Shown: piece by piece, positions 9,501 through 17,900 of the stretch | Layout of the letters: each line of letters opens with the position of its first letter | Position numbering within the stretch: the first letter of the stretch is position 1 | Origin: a virus | IMG/VR virus record: IMGVR_UViG_3300043470_001186 | Location: 1 to 33,035 of that record | DNA: 33,035 nt | Reading direction: 5' to 3' (one strand) | Position numbers and translations under genes: made by a program | Notes under the pieces: generated by a model | Told to the model about the DNA's origin: nothing | What the model saw: the letters and a program-made list of their open reading frames with translations, nothing else | Databases searched by the model: none

Positions 9501-11691
9501 TTGGAGAAGACGTGTCGTCTGTTAAATAGATACCACTAAGGTCTGGTTTGTATATAGCAAGCTTTGGTCCCTGATCCGTTTCAATAACCATTGATGGATA
9601 AGGTAGTGCCTTCTTACTCTTAGGTGTTTCAGCGGCTACTGCTTCAGATGTACTTGTCTGCTGACGTAATGCATCAAGCGCAGTTTTCTCACCAGCAGTA
9701 GCAGATGCTTTGCGGAATGCAGAAGAAAATGGAAGTAGGTCATAATGCATACCTACGCCAGATTGAGCCTTTAACGGCTGATCGATTTCCATTCCAAGTA
9801 AACGCTTTGGTGCACCAGTACGCTCGTTAACAGAACGTAGAACATTACTATTAAGGGTTGGCATATAACCCTGTTCAATTTCACGTGACTCACGTAATTG
9901 ATTTAAATCATTAAGGTCATTAATTCTTTGGCCGGGAAATTCTTCTTGATGCCTTTGACTTGCATACGCCAACGCTTGATCAGGAGACAACCCTGTCGTA
10001 TTAATTAAGTGATTTAACAGAGGAGAACTTTTAATCGCTTCCTGCTGCATTTTACGGACTTGGCTGTCAACGTCATAACGAGCTTGAGCACCAACAGCCA
10101 ATTCTGTTTGATACTTATTAAAACGACCCATTAAAGAACGCTGAGGCGCATAGTCATACAAACCACCGGCTAAAGCGCTAACAACGTCAGTTGCTTTAGG
10201 TGCTTGGAATTTATTCTTATCTACTCCTGCAAATCCCAATGCTCCAGATCTAGCAATTTCTGTAGCAATGATAGGAGATGCATTAGCAATAGCATTGATT
10301 GCAGTAGCACTTAACATCTGTCCTGTAGGACGTACAGCCTCTAGCATTCGTGCTCGTGATCCAATGTTTAATGCAGTTGGGGCAGGAGGGAACATCGATG
10401 TAGCACTGCGTTGTGCTGCAGCAATTTCTTTTTGTGCTGTGCCTAATAATGCTTTTGAATTTTTTGCGCCACTAATAACGCTCTTTGCTCCAAACTGGGC
10501 CATACCAATAGTCAAGCCAGCAACGTCCATAAGACCTTGTGCAGCAGGAGCCATCTCTTGTGCAAGTGCAAGGTTTTCTTCACTCTCTTGACCTAACTCT
10601 CCACCAGAGCGACGCATTGCCCCTAATGGATTACCAAGAACATTTAATACAGGATTTCCTGTAATTGCCTCAAGTGCTTGCCCGCCAATCAATCCAGTTG
10701 CGTAAATACCCTGTGCTACTTTTGGACTAAGACCAATAGCTGCAGCAGCCTTTGGAATAGCTGCACCAGTTGCCATCATTCCTAGTACTTGAGGTGCAGT
10801 ATTAGCAGCAATATATCCACCAGCTTCTAGTGCATCAGCAGGTCCTGTAAAGCCTCCCATTACACTTCCAGCTGTGCCAGCCATACCTTCATTGGTAGAT
10901 GTGTCATTAAACCTATTGGCTACCGCAGCACGAGCAATTCGCATCTGCTGGTCTTCAGTTTGACGACGTGCCATTGTTTCTTCTGGAGTTTCTCCAGCAC
11001 CAATATCTAATCCGGTATCTCTAAATCGCTGAGTACCCCAACTCATAATGTCGCCAGCTTGTGCTGCTACGCCCTTGTATGCACCACGAGCAATCTTTGG
11101 GATAGACTCACGGTTGTATGTGCCACGCGCTGCTGCGCCAAGGTAGTTACCAATAAGTGCTTGCTCATCAACAGGTTTGATTGAATCAACCTGAGATTGC
11201 ATTTCATTACGACGTTTAGTTTTGTCGATTAAGACATCTTCAATAGGGCGATCAAAGTTATAACTACCATTTTGTATAAACGCACTACGCATCAATGTGC
11301 GTTCTTTTTTTGTACTCGGATCTAAATACGTAACAGGCTTTCCACTAACAGTAACTGGACGACTAGATACCTCATTTAAAATGTCAGTGTATTTTTTTAA
11401 TCGTTGCCTATGTGTAGTTGTATCAATAACACCTTGACGCAAGGCTTCGTTTAATGCGTACTTTGTAATGTCGGTCCCATTAGAGTCACGACGAATAATT
11501 TGTGCGTAGTCGTTATTAGTGCGCTTAGGCTTAGCAGCAACAGAATCAAATTGAGTAACCCATTGCGAAAGCTTTTTGCGTTCTTCTGTAGTGCCTGTAC
11601 CAATAGCTTTCTTAGAACCAGTCGTATCTACATTTACTGTTTCATACTTACGGGTCTTAGGGTTGTAACGCTTGATTGCACCTTGAGGCAT
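553..11691 (-). CDS. Giant internal virion / DNA-ejection protein, polyvalent type, with a zincin-like HExxH motif (3712 aa)
   Basis: This single uninterrupted frame fills a third of the window. A GGTGGAG ribosome site precedes its ATG, and it starts 2 bases after the 611-residue gene. Visible features in order: Ala/Gly-rich hydrophobic segments at about residues 278-365, 386-405 and 459-489; a small beta, SH3/KOW-like stretch near 1060-1130; a long helical Gln/Ala/Glu-rich middle; HEMFHGVFH at 1970-1978 with a possible third metal ligand, Glu2052, in DDFEFRS; and hydrophobic C-terminal segments near 3372-3395 and 3436-3464. The part around 3118-3400 resembles the C-terminal domains of phage large polyvalent proteins. 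By position (third after two smaller helical proteins) it matches T7 gp16, which crosses the envelope during DNA ejection, but it is nearly three times as long. I infer a packaged ejection protein with protease activity. Phage N4 virion RNA polymerase has a similar size, but I found no polymerase motifs. Confidence 0.75.
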   Translation of the reverse strand: MPQGAIKRYNPKTRKYETVNVDTTGSKKAIGTGTTEERKKLSQWVTQFDSVAAKPKRTNNDYAQIIRRDSNGTDITKYALNEALRQGVIDTTTHRQRLKKYTDILNEVSSRPVTVSGKPVTYLDPSTKKERTLMRSAFIQNGSYNFDRPIEDVLIDKTKRRNEMQSQVDSIKPVDEQALIGNYLGAAARGTYNRESIPKIARGAYKGVAAQAGDIMSWGTQRFRDTGLDIGAGETPEETMARRQTEDQQMRIARAAVANRFNDTSTNEGMAGTAGSVMGGFTGPADALEAGGYIAANTAPQVLGMMATGAAIPKAAAAIGLSPKVAQGIYATGLIGGQALEAITGNPVLNVLGNPLGAMRRSGGELGQESEENLALAQEMAPAAQGLMDVAGLTIGMAQFGAKSVISGAKNSKALLGTAQKEIAAAQRSATSMFPPAPTALNIGSRARMLEAVRPTGQMLSATAINAIANASPIIATEIARSGALGFAGVDKNKFQAPKATDVVSALAGGLYDYAPQRSLMGRFNKYQTELAVGAQARYDVDSQVRKMQQEAIKSSPLLNHLINTTGLSPDQALAYASQRHQEEFPGQRINDLNDLNQLRESREIEQGYMPTLNSNVLRSVNERTGAPKRLLGMEIDQPLKAQSGVGMHYDLLPFSSAFRKASATAGEKTALDALRQQTSTSEAVAAETPKSKKALPYPSMVIETDQGPKLAIYKPDLSGIYLTDDTSSPTSHTLTPESFEVTVSALPRENYAAGIARFNREDMARIDWAQPPMADGRVYQYTVRGFNRGGFTVTRTVRGSEGTGPTVSYTASREEIMRTAPPSKRDQLTKQLDDLAESFGVPGLQGSGRGINYSDTSFGDVDRKEFPSTVYVGKSTAEGSKGVVPTRLINNKGAFNTYQDPTGGIWRIPKEADTNQRTQVLEPVETRQRTYAGTGYAETPLIQAQQIGRPMVDVNYLDINLTGTQEGVRRVYINEKDRKWLKDKTNEYRQELADAKNEGGDLDKVDTKFNDEIHDYLKKISSTGKPDNEDVNYKYGYVGKFDDEKFDAHEGMPIRIGDVVRFASSVDENGNVSANSRLAHHFIDRGVVVGVDHNGVHVKIANQLPGIIGDEGGRTVLAHPETLVPETQPHLGYDQQGIMRLERVSDLDAPIPAKPVTPEPPKVEESLSPTETVDAMIDADGLAPDPAYRATLQEAQAKLSRNGTIAFVRDSVVEVSQTKQLEPQTAKDAVTNILNDDNVLPEHKERIVSAVLLLDIDGADLNSINKINHMIDAVTEWHAGSRPVNIQSDISATVHFSGTTLEKAVQRDVNTRALEAVHGWRSGQRLTTRVANYIDKLNSQGANITPAQATSIQTRAKQMAQVVTPLRSLLIGNGVTSQEIWSFASRLSQRDQMALAVRLQGINKSSENSVTVKQLKGQMQGLIPASQGKRTLTFDDFDAANGRFFAEVKAQAQRRQAEQAKISSADPKVSMSDLNDAIKNIKPDDPAMKEIFNNLSKQDMPETQFRQYFADMKFPNSEMTIGEAADRIKNGTFADYIETSNRVQAVVRRAGMQGSRLVVEDWSNILSPLIERLPTPEARESAKTYTESEMARAMNQGPENAALKAQELMTGLLNKVVDPTLDDAARVATAVKEVQQKTLAVNPVLKRIASLLATDAEAQQRMDSANEGRGGEVVEGAVERVQSVFDAIYDLNASQPLKPSIVSQDVFDAVNASVKEASTWLSEYGSTNIRNATWQLPLQSESGLFGHTPTGEAIDLTQKSAMGKNGMTLIFRDALDVQGASPEMKMLIDNMAASLADVYDLHAYSYAMRHVDYQMKSGTVDSANQHVMSLLSAVAKTATPERAAIIEGLINDVREGQPLAYKKDKSFGSVIKDAFTGAGDADYGSKLETFIYTHRAAQVQHEFYASNARVLVSSAKSSDFSPASNIGTSFASITAQRNKNRATERAQLNLLLHLNRTGDEARDTLSLGHEMFHGVFHTLPYKEKLDFAVNAVEWLHDSLGKTNSEVGKTLVKLKAAEQTFKAKYSELQDAVANATTDESLIAAQNALDDFEFRSFVDMHADTTDILYSNPIVNELVTTTMMTAAMNTPTIFSKNYDPSSSATAIMSRVGEFAKMAVVKMQSGSYQGPDWVTTKTADGKAVTGYQHRWQLPFSSFVASKNGRDYSTPLPLGSTISLLNTNSLVDGPTKLTLRKDIPVVGYAAGAKTSDPMTAQTSRIDLSGGRTRVPGASKISTATTLHVNKNVVELKSVPAELVGKHVADYQGKKYYALDSENGIPVLSVDGISVKDRIDGYAYLVTTDEKPTLKSKYMILKPETMPQDAVVSGRAAQWNSQLSSVLYNVWGKTSALASSMVGRVDVVSYNQLKQRAISTMSNVEGMPSKNVGNYDVGQDAYEGTIEHAAGVMSQLGAGAKIQEYADQALVSTYEWINRTIPEEQDAVRERIDRGLDSARRSLFGLTSQDIRQRPQINYDPIQTSRFLVSDDGNLKGHPLMFYTARTGAARSEGLVVRDVAADLMDYFNGFDESNEVADKVANALLKSQDAAAFQSEMTKQGLDEDQVKKVVSILEQNAGVSTTGVAFSNDTVVGLLRDFITGYSNWTDGPKQRTVSDFNSTLQGLVDGEMVPHIVNQRALIANAARAYAQMRGMPVGQVLENMGTNLHGEEYAGVSAVAHMMSLDLNNRSAAMKSYNDYSIHDVIWVNGSKDPVVILKEFGKANRYSADLREKASADSNGILYLAVDQAENTVRIATPKTNPVTGETTYVLGKNVHDGKAGSEAIARHFDLPTSKGTSASTGEMLFRGDELPDGGYGRKQQQVYDNVNDTNVYVNRSNEEVASPGLKLRLAGLMSGGQKSYAGGQLLTIINMLQSSKKVGQSQVVTVPLPHSWGADMYDPTGPYSGEFKFANFDQVLDAIESDPNGEMYNVLPRHLKVTYEGKGKFTITDMGLVGNEESPMRRSLGNFVDVAAGRGNRRIAPVEVYVARRLLAEQDIIAGIAPTPEEVADGIDPRQSSVFKQVETPTGKNPLSGDPGQWNRRSLFSQGYDPLALADDVQSPLAKSPVAEAENAVVDEVNVVLDESLKPDQVEFDVDSSGVYQARGGANMAGVHAGLDFVANAFNELNGTARLLILGGDMGVAFNQSWMLANPAVMIEHMADPNNRSFGPAMAMRAIGAALPNTPALMGDAFHNSKIPVSAWGDNYVHVMMEKVLAKTPGLTLDMLESYGLNLEYLRWHKEWKEGLLNNPDIQREDVPLNYRLRDYYGDSKVVQKVMPHLAPLERANVFYKDLAALIDFQRVWQQTQEAVPPSDKRDASGNTQVAGDSTSRPYYRENLRRQYAEAINLLNGNQSGQYSDVEGLARAQKAVANMFISSRYARSRVLLNPVLGLTVFGLKSGANKISRMAIGKDVANTTLERQVYGLGSEGFDWRVRKHIIKRVLGAYMSNAGLKLATSTPLIVPAFMSLFSSDEEERAEGFKVIMDNFAFNNGFLQISTPWGKKYQMTMPGATGRTLRQTENIARRVFTKDTGAWQDVPEWTFKQFVLNQLSPMMQTMKMAAFGKTFDGEDAFASNESYMLWRQKMIETLPDGSLRKTLMEMAPSELSNFIVNSVFNVSARDALKDIDMKLHKRLVFDEEATLSDDDVQFDLMKSALNFSGAGATEYDEDYEAWLKVYQDGAPRYKSMKEERDNAQYKNMWQEFNGKDFGASLDTFVRGRRE
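5758..5784 (-). other. Zincin-like metallopeptidase motif HEMFHGVFH in the giant protein
   Basis: Codons 1970-1978 read HEMFHGVFH. His1970 and His1974 would bind zinc and Glu1971 would act as the general base in the HExxH family. His1978 gives an HExxHxxxH spacing, shorter than the metzincin HExxHxxGxxH. The local sequence (SLGHEMFHGVFHTLPYKEK) reads as a helix, as in known zincins. Glu2052 is a candidate third ligand. Activity is inferred from the motif alone. Confidence 0.6.
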
Positions 11692-11693
11692 TA

Positions 11694-13529
11694 TTATTCG
11701 TCTCCACCAGCACGTCCTGAAACACCAGTACCACCACTAGTAACTTGTGGTATTGGAACACTGTTATACACTTCTGCTAATCCGGGAACAGCACTCATCT
11801 TTTGTCTAAAACTTTTGCTGCTTTCGTCAATAAGACGCATAGCATCGGCTTTATTTCCGCTAACAATAGCCCTGACAAAATCACCTTTTTTAACTCCAAC
11901 ATCAGCTACTAATCCACGCAATGCTGCAATTTGAGTACGTTTATTTTCAATCTCAGTTGTAGTGCCACCAACATTGCTTTTACCTTTTGGTTTCAAGGCT
12001 ACAATGTCACGCTCAAGGCTTTTAATTGTTTCATTGAGGTGCGCTGATGTTTGTTGTCCTTGCACATTATCCCATGTGTTTACAGCTCGGCTTACTACCA
12101 TTGACAAGCTTTCAGGTTTGGCAGGATCAGCTTTACCAATATTGTCAATTTCTTTCCTAAGCTTTTGAACTCTAAGGGTAGCTTCTTTATTTTCAAGCTG
12201 CCACAAACCACGCTCTTGATTAAACTTTGCTTGCTTGCGACCTTCTTCTTTTCGTGCAATTGTCTGTTGAAGTTCGTCAGCTCGTGCAGCTCGTGCGTTT
12301 TTAGATTCATTTGCAAGTCGTTCAATGACCTTTGGGTCAATAAAACCCTTATCTGATATACGACTAGCAATACGGCCAACTACATTTGGTGCATAGTCAG
12401 CTAAGTCACCAACTAGTTCAGAATCAAGAAACCGCTGAATCTCAGCTTCATTACCAATGTGCCCACGATAATCATTAAGAAGGTCAGTCAAGTTACCGCC
12501 ATAAACTTGGTCGTTAAACTTGTTAGATCTAAATGAACTGCCACGATTACTAAAGTAAGCATCAACAATTTTATTAATGATCTCATTTGTTGGAACATCA
12601 ATTTCACTTGGTGACCACTCGCCTCCTTGAACATTCTTGGCTAACCTAGTACGCAATGCTGCTAATGCTGTAAGGGGATCTACTTGAGGTACAACAGTAG
12701 GCTTTTGTGATGTAGCCAACTTAGTTGGTGGGACACCAATGCCTAAAAATGAATTTGCTGGCAATACTCCAGATTGAAAAACTTTATCAAGGGGTGATCC
12801 CATCATTGAAACAGGAACACCTGCAGGTGCAGCTAGTTCATTTCCATCAATGATGGTTGGACCCGTACCCATAGGTCCTCCGCCTTGACTTGTAGCAGGT
12901 AATGAAAACTGTGATGGGAACTGCTGTGTTGTAGTTTCTTGTGGTGCAACACCTCTGCGTCTAAACGCATCAGGCATTGCAAACTCACCAAGCTCATACT
13001 TTTTAGTTACTGGATTCCAGTCAATGCCATAGGTTGTATCGCCAGCAGTATCTGTCTGGAATTGCTTTAATGCTGCAGCATAGTCAGATTCGGTTTTACT
13101 CATCCCCGTTCGCAATGCTTCAAGTTGTGAAGGAAGCATGCGCTTACCAGACTTAGCTAAGTCTTCAATTTGCTTACGTGTACTAAGTACCTTATTGTAC
13201 GCAGCAGACAAAGGAGATGCTTTACCTTGTATGTATGCATTGACTGCAGCCGTCCTGTCTTCTTTTTCTTTCGTGAGAAGACGGTCTCTATCAGCTTGCG
13301 CAAGAGAATCTAACAATGACTGCCTATCTCGATCAGCTTTAGCCCAATCAAATTGCTGGCGCTGTTGTTTACGCGCTTCTGTTTTGTCTCCTAATTCCAT
13401 AAGGAACTGAGCATTGTTTTTCTGCTGTTCAAGGTTTTGCATTCCAAACTGCTGACGCATTTGCTCGGACTGACGTTGACCTTGTTGCAGTGATTGTAAA
13501 TAAGCAAGTAATGGAGTAGCGCTTGTCAT
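11694..13529 (-). CDS. Internal virion protein, T7 gp15-like by position (611 aa)
   Basis: No sequence family is recognised with certainty. The N-terminal 130 residues are very rich in Gln, Arg, Asp and Glu (for example QQGQRQSEQMRQQFGMQ) and should form long helices or coiled coil. A Pro/Gly/Thr-rich linker follows at about residues 190-290, and a second charged helical part at about 400-520. There is no signal peptide or clear membrane segment. The gene sits between an Ala/Gln-rich protein and the giant ejection protein, the place held by gp15 between gp14 and gp16 in T7-like phages. I infer a structural partner in the DNA-ejection conduit. A TAAGGTAGA ribosome site lies 14 bases after the previous gene. 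The order and composition support the call; homology to gp15 is not shown. Confidence 0.6.
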   Translation of the reverse strand: MTSATPLLAYLQSLQQGQRQSEQMRQQFGMQNLEQQKNNAQFLMELGDKTEARKQQRQQFDWAKADRDRQSLLDSLAQADRDRLLTKEKEDRTAAVNAYIQGKASPLSAAYNKVLSTRKQIEDLAKSGKRMLPSQLEALRTGMSKTESDYAAALKQFQTDTAGDTTYGIDWNPVTKKYELGEFAMPDAFRRRGVAPQETTTQQFPSQFSLPATSQGGGPMGTGPTIIDGNELAAPAGVPVSMMGSPLDKVFQSGVLPANSFLGIGVPPTKLATSQKPTVVPQVDPLTALAALRTRLAKNVQGGEWSPSEIDVPTNEIINKIVDAYFSNRGSSFRSNKFNDQVYGGNLTDLLNDYRGHIGNEAEIQRFLDSELVGDLADYAPNVVGRIASRISDKGFIDPKVIERLANESKNARAARADELQQTIARKEEGRKQAKFNQERGLWQLENKEATLRVQKLRKEIDNIGKADPAKPESLSMVVSRAVNTWDNVQGQQTSAHLNETIKSLERDIVALKPKGKSNVGGTTTEIENKRTQIAALRGLVADVGVKKGDFVRAIVSGNKADAMRLIDESSKSFRQKMSAVPGLAEVYNSVPIPQVTSGGTGVSGRAGGDE

Positions 13530-13543
13530 GTTGATTATCTACC

Positions 13544-14485
13544 TTAAGGCCTTAACTGGAAACCACTACGATTGTAAGCTGAGTTAATACTAGGTTGCGG
13601 TGCAAATCCTAAATTAGCACCAATACTTACTGGCTTTTGTTGACCAAATACAGTACCTGTAGCTCCGGGTAAATAAGGATTATAGGATTGACCATATGTT
13701 TGCATTGCTTTTATCTGAGCGTCATTCATAGCTTGTTGTTGCTTCATCTGCGCATCAAACTGGCGACGTTGTGCTTGATCAGCTCTCATGCCACCAAGCA
13801 TACTCATCAACGCTGATTGATCGCCTTGACGTGCAGCAAGCTGGTTGTTGTACGTATTGCCAAGCTCACCTGCCATGTTCCCAAGTTCGTTGTAACCTTG
13901 TTGCATTCCACCAAGCATACTCATTAATTGATTTTGAGAGTCTTGATAGTTCTGCCCAGCCATACTTGCTGCAGCAGCCATACGTGCTGGCGCTTGTAAT
14001 TCATACGCATTTGAATAATCGCTAATGCTTTTATTAATAGCAGAACGATTGGTGTTATTAATAGAGTTCTGTAATCCGACTCGTGCTCCACCTTGTAAGC
14101 CAGACTTACTTGCCATATCTGCACCAGCTGCACTTGCAGCCTGTGCGTTATTGTTTAGTATTTCGTTAGCAGGACCAAGCCCTTTAAAGATGTCTGTGTT
14201 GGTCAAAGGCTTATTAGCACCTTCGATAGCCATATCAGTCATCTTGTCATACATAGGCTGATACTTTTTATTACGTGCATCCTGCTTATCAAGCATAGAT
14301 TGAAAATAATTCATCTGCCTACGCTTAGCGTTGTAGGCAGACTTCTGTTGTTCTAGATATGGATTTTTATTTGGCTTAATCAGATTGTTTAAGATGTAAC
14401 TAACGCCCATGTCGGCCAATGGCCCACCAAAAGCGCCAGCAATCTTGCCACCTATTGCTCCACCAATTTGTCGATTGTTTGCCAT
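13544..14485 (-). CDS. Internal virion protein, T7 gp14-like by position (313 aa)
   Basis: The N-terminus is Gly/Ala-rich and weakly hydrophobic (GGAIGGKIAGAFGGPLADMG, residues 8-27), a pattern common in phage ejection proteins that insert into membranes. The middle is Ala/Gln/Asn/Met-rich and helical. It contains a repeated short motif, LMSMLGGMQQGYNELG and LMSMLGGMRADQAQRR, about 41 residues apart. The C-terminus is Gly/Pro/Gln-rich and probably flexible. A 17-base gap precedes it, and AGGATAGG is the likely ribosome site. As the smallest of three consecutive helical proteins ending in the giant protein, it fits the gp14 position in T7-like phages, whose protein forms a pore in the outer membrane. 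That role is inferred from order and composition only. Confidence 0.58.
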   Translation of the reverse strand: MANNRQIGGAIGGKIAGAFGGPLADMGVSYILNNLIKPNKNPYLEQQKSAYNAKRRQMNYFQSMLDKQDARNKKYQPMYDKMTDMAIEGANKPLTNTDIFKGLGPANEILNNNAQAASAAGADMASKSGLQGGARVGLQNSINNTNRSAINKSISDYSNAYELQAPARMAAAASMAGQNYQDSQNQLMSMLGGMQQGYNELGNMAGELGNTYNNQLAARQGDQSALMSMLGGMRADQAQRRQFDAQMKQQQAMNDAQIKAMQTYGQSYNPYLPGATGTVFGQQKPVSIGANLGFAPQPSINSAYNRSGFQLRP

Positions 14486-14502
14486 TTTGTATACCTATCC
14501 TA

Positions 14503-14973
14503 TTAAACTACGGCCTTATCTAGTAAAGCAAGCCACCCATAATTACCTGATGCATCTAAACAAGCAAGCCACGTAACAGTTTCATACTGCTTAGATAACG
14601 ACGTCCATGTTGAATACTTCCAAAGGCTAGATGGAGAATCAACAACAAACGATATTGTGTTTGCTGATGAATCCATTTTAGCTGCAATAACTCTCCTGCC
14701 ATAACATGATGCAGCCTGCGGTAATGTCAATACAAAACTACCTGTTGTTGCATCACATATTGCCAATTGATCTGCATACATAACCACATTGTCAGACTTG
14801 TATATTGTCTGCTGCATTTGGTTAGCAGAATATGGCACAGTTGGATTACCAACATACGTACGTATAGTCTGTATTAATCCAGACACTCCCGGCCCATAAA
14901 CTTTGTTTAATGCCGGAGCACGACGTGAACCAGATGATGAATCTGGAGTTGTAACAGGACCGGGTATTGCCAT
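14503..14973 (-). CDS. Small tail-fibre-like structural protein (156 aa)
   Basis: The C-terminal two thirds carry a pattern frequent in short phage fibre and appendage domains: YADQLAICDATTGSFVLTLP, then GRRVIAAKMDSSANTISFVV and SKQYETVTWLACLDASGNYG. These are alternating beta strands with small residues, as in trimeric beta structures. The N-terminus is Pro/Ser-rich and likely unstructured. There is no signal peptide or membrane segment. The start codon shares its A with the stop of the 1444-residue nozzle-like gene in the string TAATG, so translation is probably coupled to it and the two products may act together at the tail tip. A receptor-contacting or tail-tip role is an inference. Confidence 0.55.
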   Translation of the reverse strand: MAIPGPVTTPDSSSGSRRAPALNKVYGPGVSGLIQTIRTYVGNPTVPYSANQMQQTIYKSDNVVMYADQLAICDATTGSFVLTLPQAASCYGRRVIAAKMDSSANTISFVVDSPSSLWKYSTWTSLSKQYETVTWLACLDASGNYGWLALLDKAVV

Positions 14974-17900
14974 TATGTTCTCGGTGTATTTCCTTCAGTA
15001 GTTGTCGCATGCAATGCAAACATACGCCATGGATGAGATGTACTTCCCGTCAAATTGATATTGAACGCCTGTGCATCAGCGGTTCGCGAAATACTTCGCA
15101 GTGATACTACTTCATTGGTTGATGGATGCCAAGCATATATCCCAGAAGTACTGTAACCCTTAATACTTGTAATACTCCAGTTTATATACATTTCGGTAGT
15201 GGCTTGATTATCAATATGCAATAACAATGAGTGTAACTTGTTTGCGCTGTAATACATTGCGCCTTCTGCAAATGTTTGACCATATTGCCGTGTATTGATT
15301 TCCCACGAGATAGGTGTTGATGCCCTAGTAGTGTTTGCTGTAGATGCATATACATTGTCAGACCAACTTTCTAACTTGTATAACTTTCCATCTCGGCCAC
15401 CAGCATATAACTCTTGTGTGTCATCAGCAGCTTCAAGTACGACTAAGCTTGTAAATCCAACAGGATTAATCCAAGTAAACCATCCTTGGTTACGATGGTC
15501 ATAAACATAGGTTCTACTGTTTGCTGTAGTTGTATTATCAGTTTGGGTTGGAGCCAACATAATAATACGACGATCTTGACTTGCTACAACCACCTTAGAA
15601 TATAACGTAGGGCTGATGTAATTATTTGACTGAGTAGTAAAGTTTTGGCTATTGATATTAAGGACGCCTTCAAGAGCAATAGATTTAGGAGTAAGAACTG
15701 TACTCTGCAGTTCCATCAAGCCACTTGCAGTTAAGTACACAAGGCGGTTCATAACAGTTGCATAACCACGCTTGGCAACAAGTCCTGCAGTTCCTTGTTG
15801 TAAAAATCCTTGGCTTGCAAAATTATGCGGACTATCTCCCGTCAGGAGATAAGTACTCCTCTCCCGCATGATAACCATAGCAGCAGTAGTACTGTTGTCT
15901 CTCATCAAGCCATCACCTTGTACGGCAATCATTGCTTGAATCTGTTCTTCATCTGTCTTATTACTGATACTGAACTGAGTACCCTTTATTGCAACTTCAG
16001 GGTCAGTTACGTCAGGAAGTAATGTTGTGTATACACCATATTCATTACCCGGATTGAGCAACCAACTAGCGTAAATGGCATTCTTCTTACTAACAAACAA
16101 TCGTTGGTTGTAAGTAGAAACTACATCAGCACCGACAGGAAATTGATCTTTACCTGTCCGTAATCTATAGCCTAATGTTCCCGGACCATTATCAAAAAAC
16201 AAAGATGAGTCTTCTACTTGATCTGTAATAGTTAAGTTAGTAGAGACTCCAGATGAAGACGTAGTCAAACCCTTCCAGACAGAACCAGATGAATATACTG
16301 ATCCAGTGTCAAGGTCGATAAATCCAATCAACTTTGGTTGAACCCCACCAGAACGTGCGTTGTTTCTATAGATCAAACAGTACTTATATATTGGGTTGCT
16401 TCCTGTTAATCCATTCTTTAGTTGTGTGCATGTATATGGGATAGATAGAGTGACACTGTTTATTGCAGATGTAACAGTCACTTCATTACTTAATTTAGAC
16501 GGCACTGTCTCAAACCCATTACCGCTTGGTACTTCAGGCGTTGGAGTAAATTGGTTTGCGCCCAAAGTAACAGCAGCAGAGAATTGAAAAGTAGTACCAA
16601 TCAATGACGAGTCAGTAGTTATTGTAAATGTAGTAGTGCTAGGTACAGTCTTTACATAATAAGTCGTAGTAGTAGAGACGCCACCTGTTGTGCCAGTAAA
16701 AGTAAGCAATGAACCTACACCTAAGTTATGAGCAGTAGATGTAGTCAATAGTGTTCCACTAAGAGAAGCAGTAAAGTTTACACTTGCCCAGCTAGGAGTA
16801 GCCGTTGTAGTTGGTAATGCGTATGGTCTCCACAAACTAAATGTATACGTATAAATAGAGTCAGGTGTAAGAGATCCCTGACGAACAACATCACCAAAAC
16901 TAATTACCCACTCATTGTTATAAAAGCCATTAAGGTCAAAATCATTTTTGATGTAAACAGCAGCTACTTGAGTTCTGACAGATGTAGTAATTGGAAACAG
17001 TGCCCATGTTAAAAACCCTTGGTCTTTGTCGTATGTACACTGGCCAGTAAAGTACATACTGTTGCCATTACGTATTCCCAAACTAAATGGTGGTACTGAC
17101 TGATTGATCTTGTCACTAAACGCCGACGCGACACTGATTGACTGGACGTTTCGTAAATCAACAGTTGCTTGGTAATAGTTAGTTGTTACTGCAACATTAG
17201 CTGTAAATACAAATGCATTTCCAATTAATGTTTGATCAGTCGTAACAACAAATTGCGTTGGTGAGGAAATACCTTTTACGTAGTAAGTCGTAGATGTAGA
17301 CGTGCCACCTACTGTCGTTGTGAACAATACTGCATTACCTACATTCAGTCCATGCGGAGCACTAGTAGTTATAGCAGCGTTATTGATAGAAGCCGTAAAT
17401 TCTACGGTAGGCGTAATATTTATTTTGACGTATTCGTTTTGGACATAGTCTACAAACGGATTTGTCGGAAGGGCTTCATTGATAAAAGTATTATTGGCCT
17501 GATTTGTATTAATCTTTACGAGGCCTTTTGGGTCATCTTGCGTATCAGATAATTGAAATCTACTGTTAACAGGATGACAAGTAAAGTCATCTAAGTAAAC
17601 AAAGGAATCTCCTCCTCTGTTGAAAGCTGCTTGAACTCTAAACTTTAACCCTGTTAGTATCTTGTCAAACAACCTAAAGTCCACAATAATCTGTATCTTT
17701 TGCCAGTCAGCAGAACTTTGTCCTGCTGCAATTTCTACAGTAGTTTGAAGTACTGCTCCAGCAATTTCATTGGATGAAGAAAAAGCACTAGAGGCCGTTT
17801 TCCAATATCCTTGTACCGTGACATCAATATTGTTCTGGCTAACAAAATTAGTTAAATCATCTTGGTTGTATGCATAAAAAGTCAAAGCATACAAACCTGC

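Noticed and set aside
553-11691. N4-type virion RNA polymerase in the giant protein
   Set aside because: The size fits, but I could not find the single-subunit polymerase motifs (TxxGR, Rx3Kx6-7YG, or a convincing HD motif with matching spacing). IHDVIW alone is too weak.
14486-14502. Promoter in the 17-base gap before the ejection genes
   Set aside because: TATAC-like and TAATAG strings occur, but the gap is too short to hold a -35/-10 pair and no repeat of the string is found before other genes.
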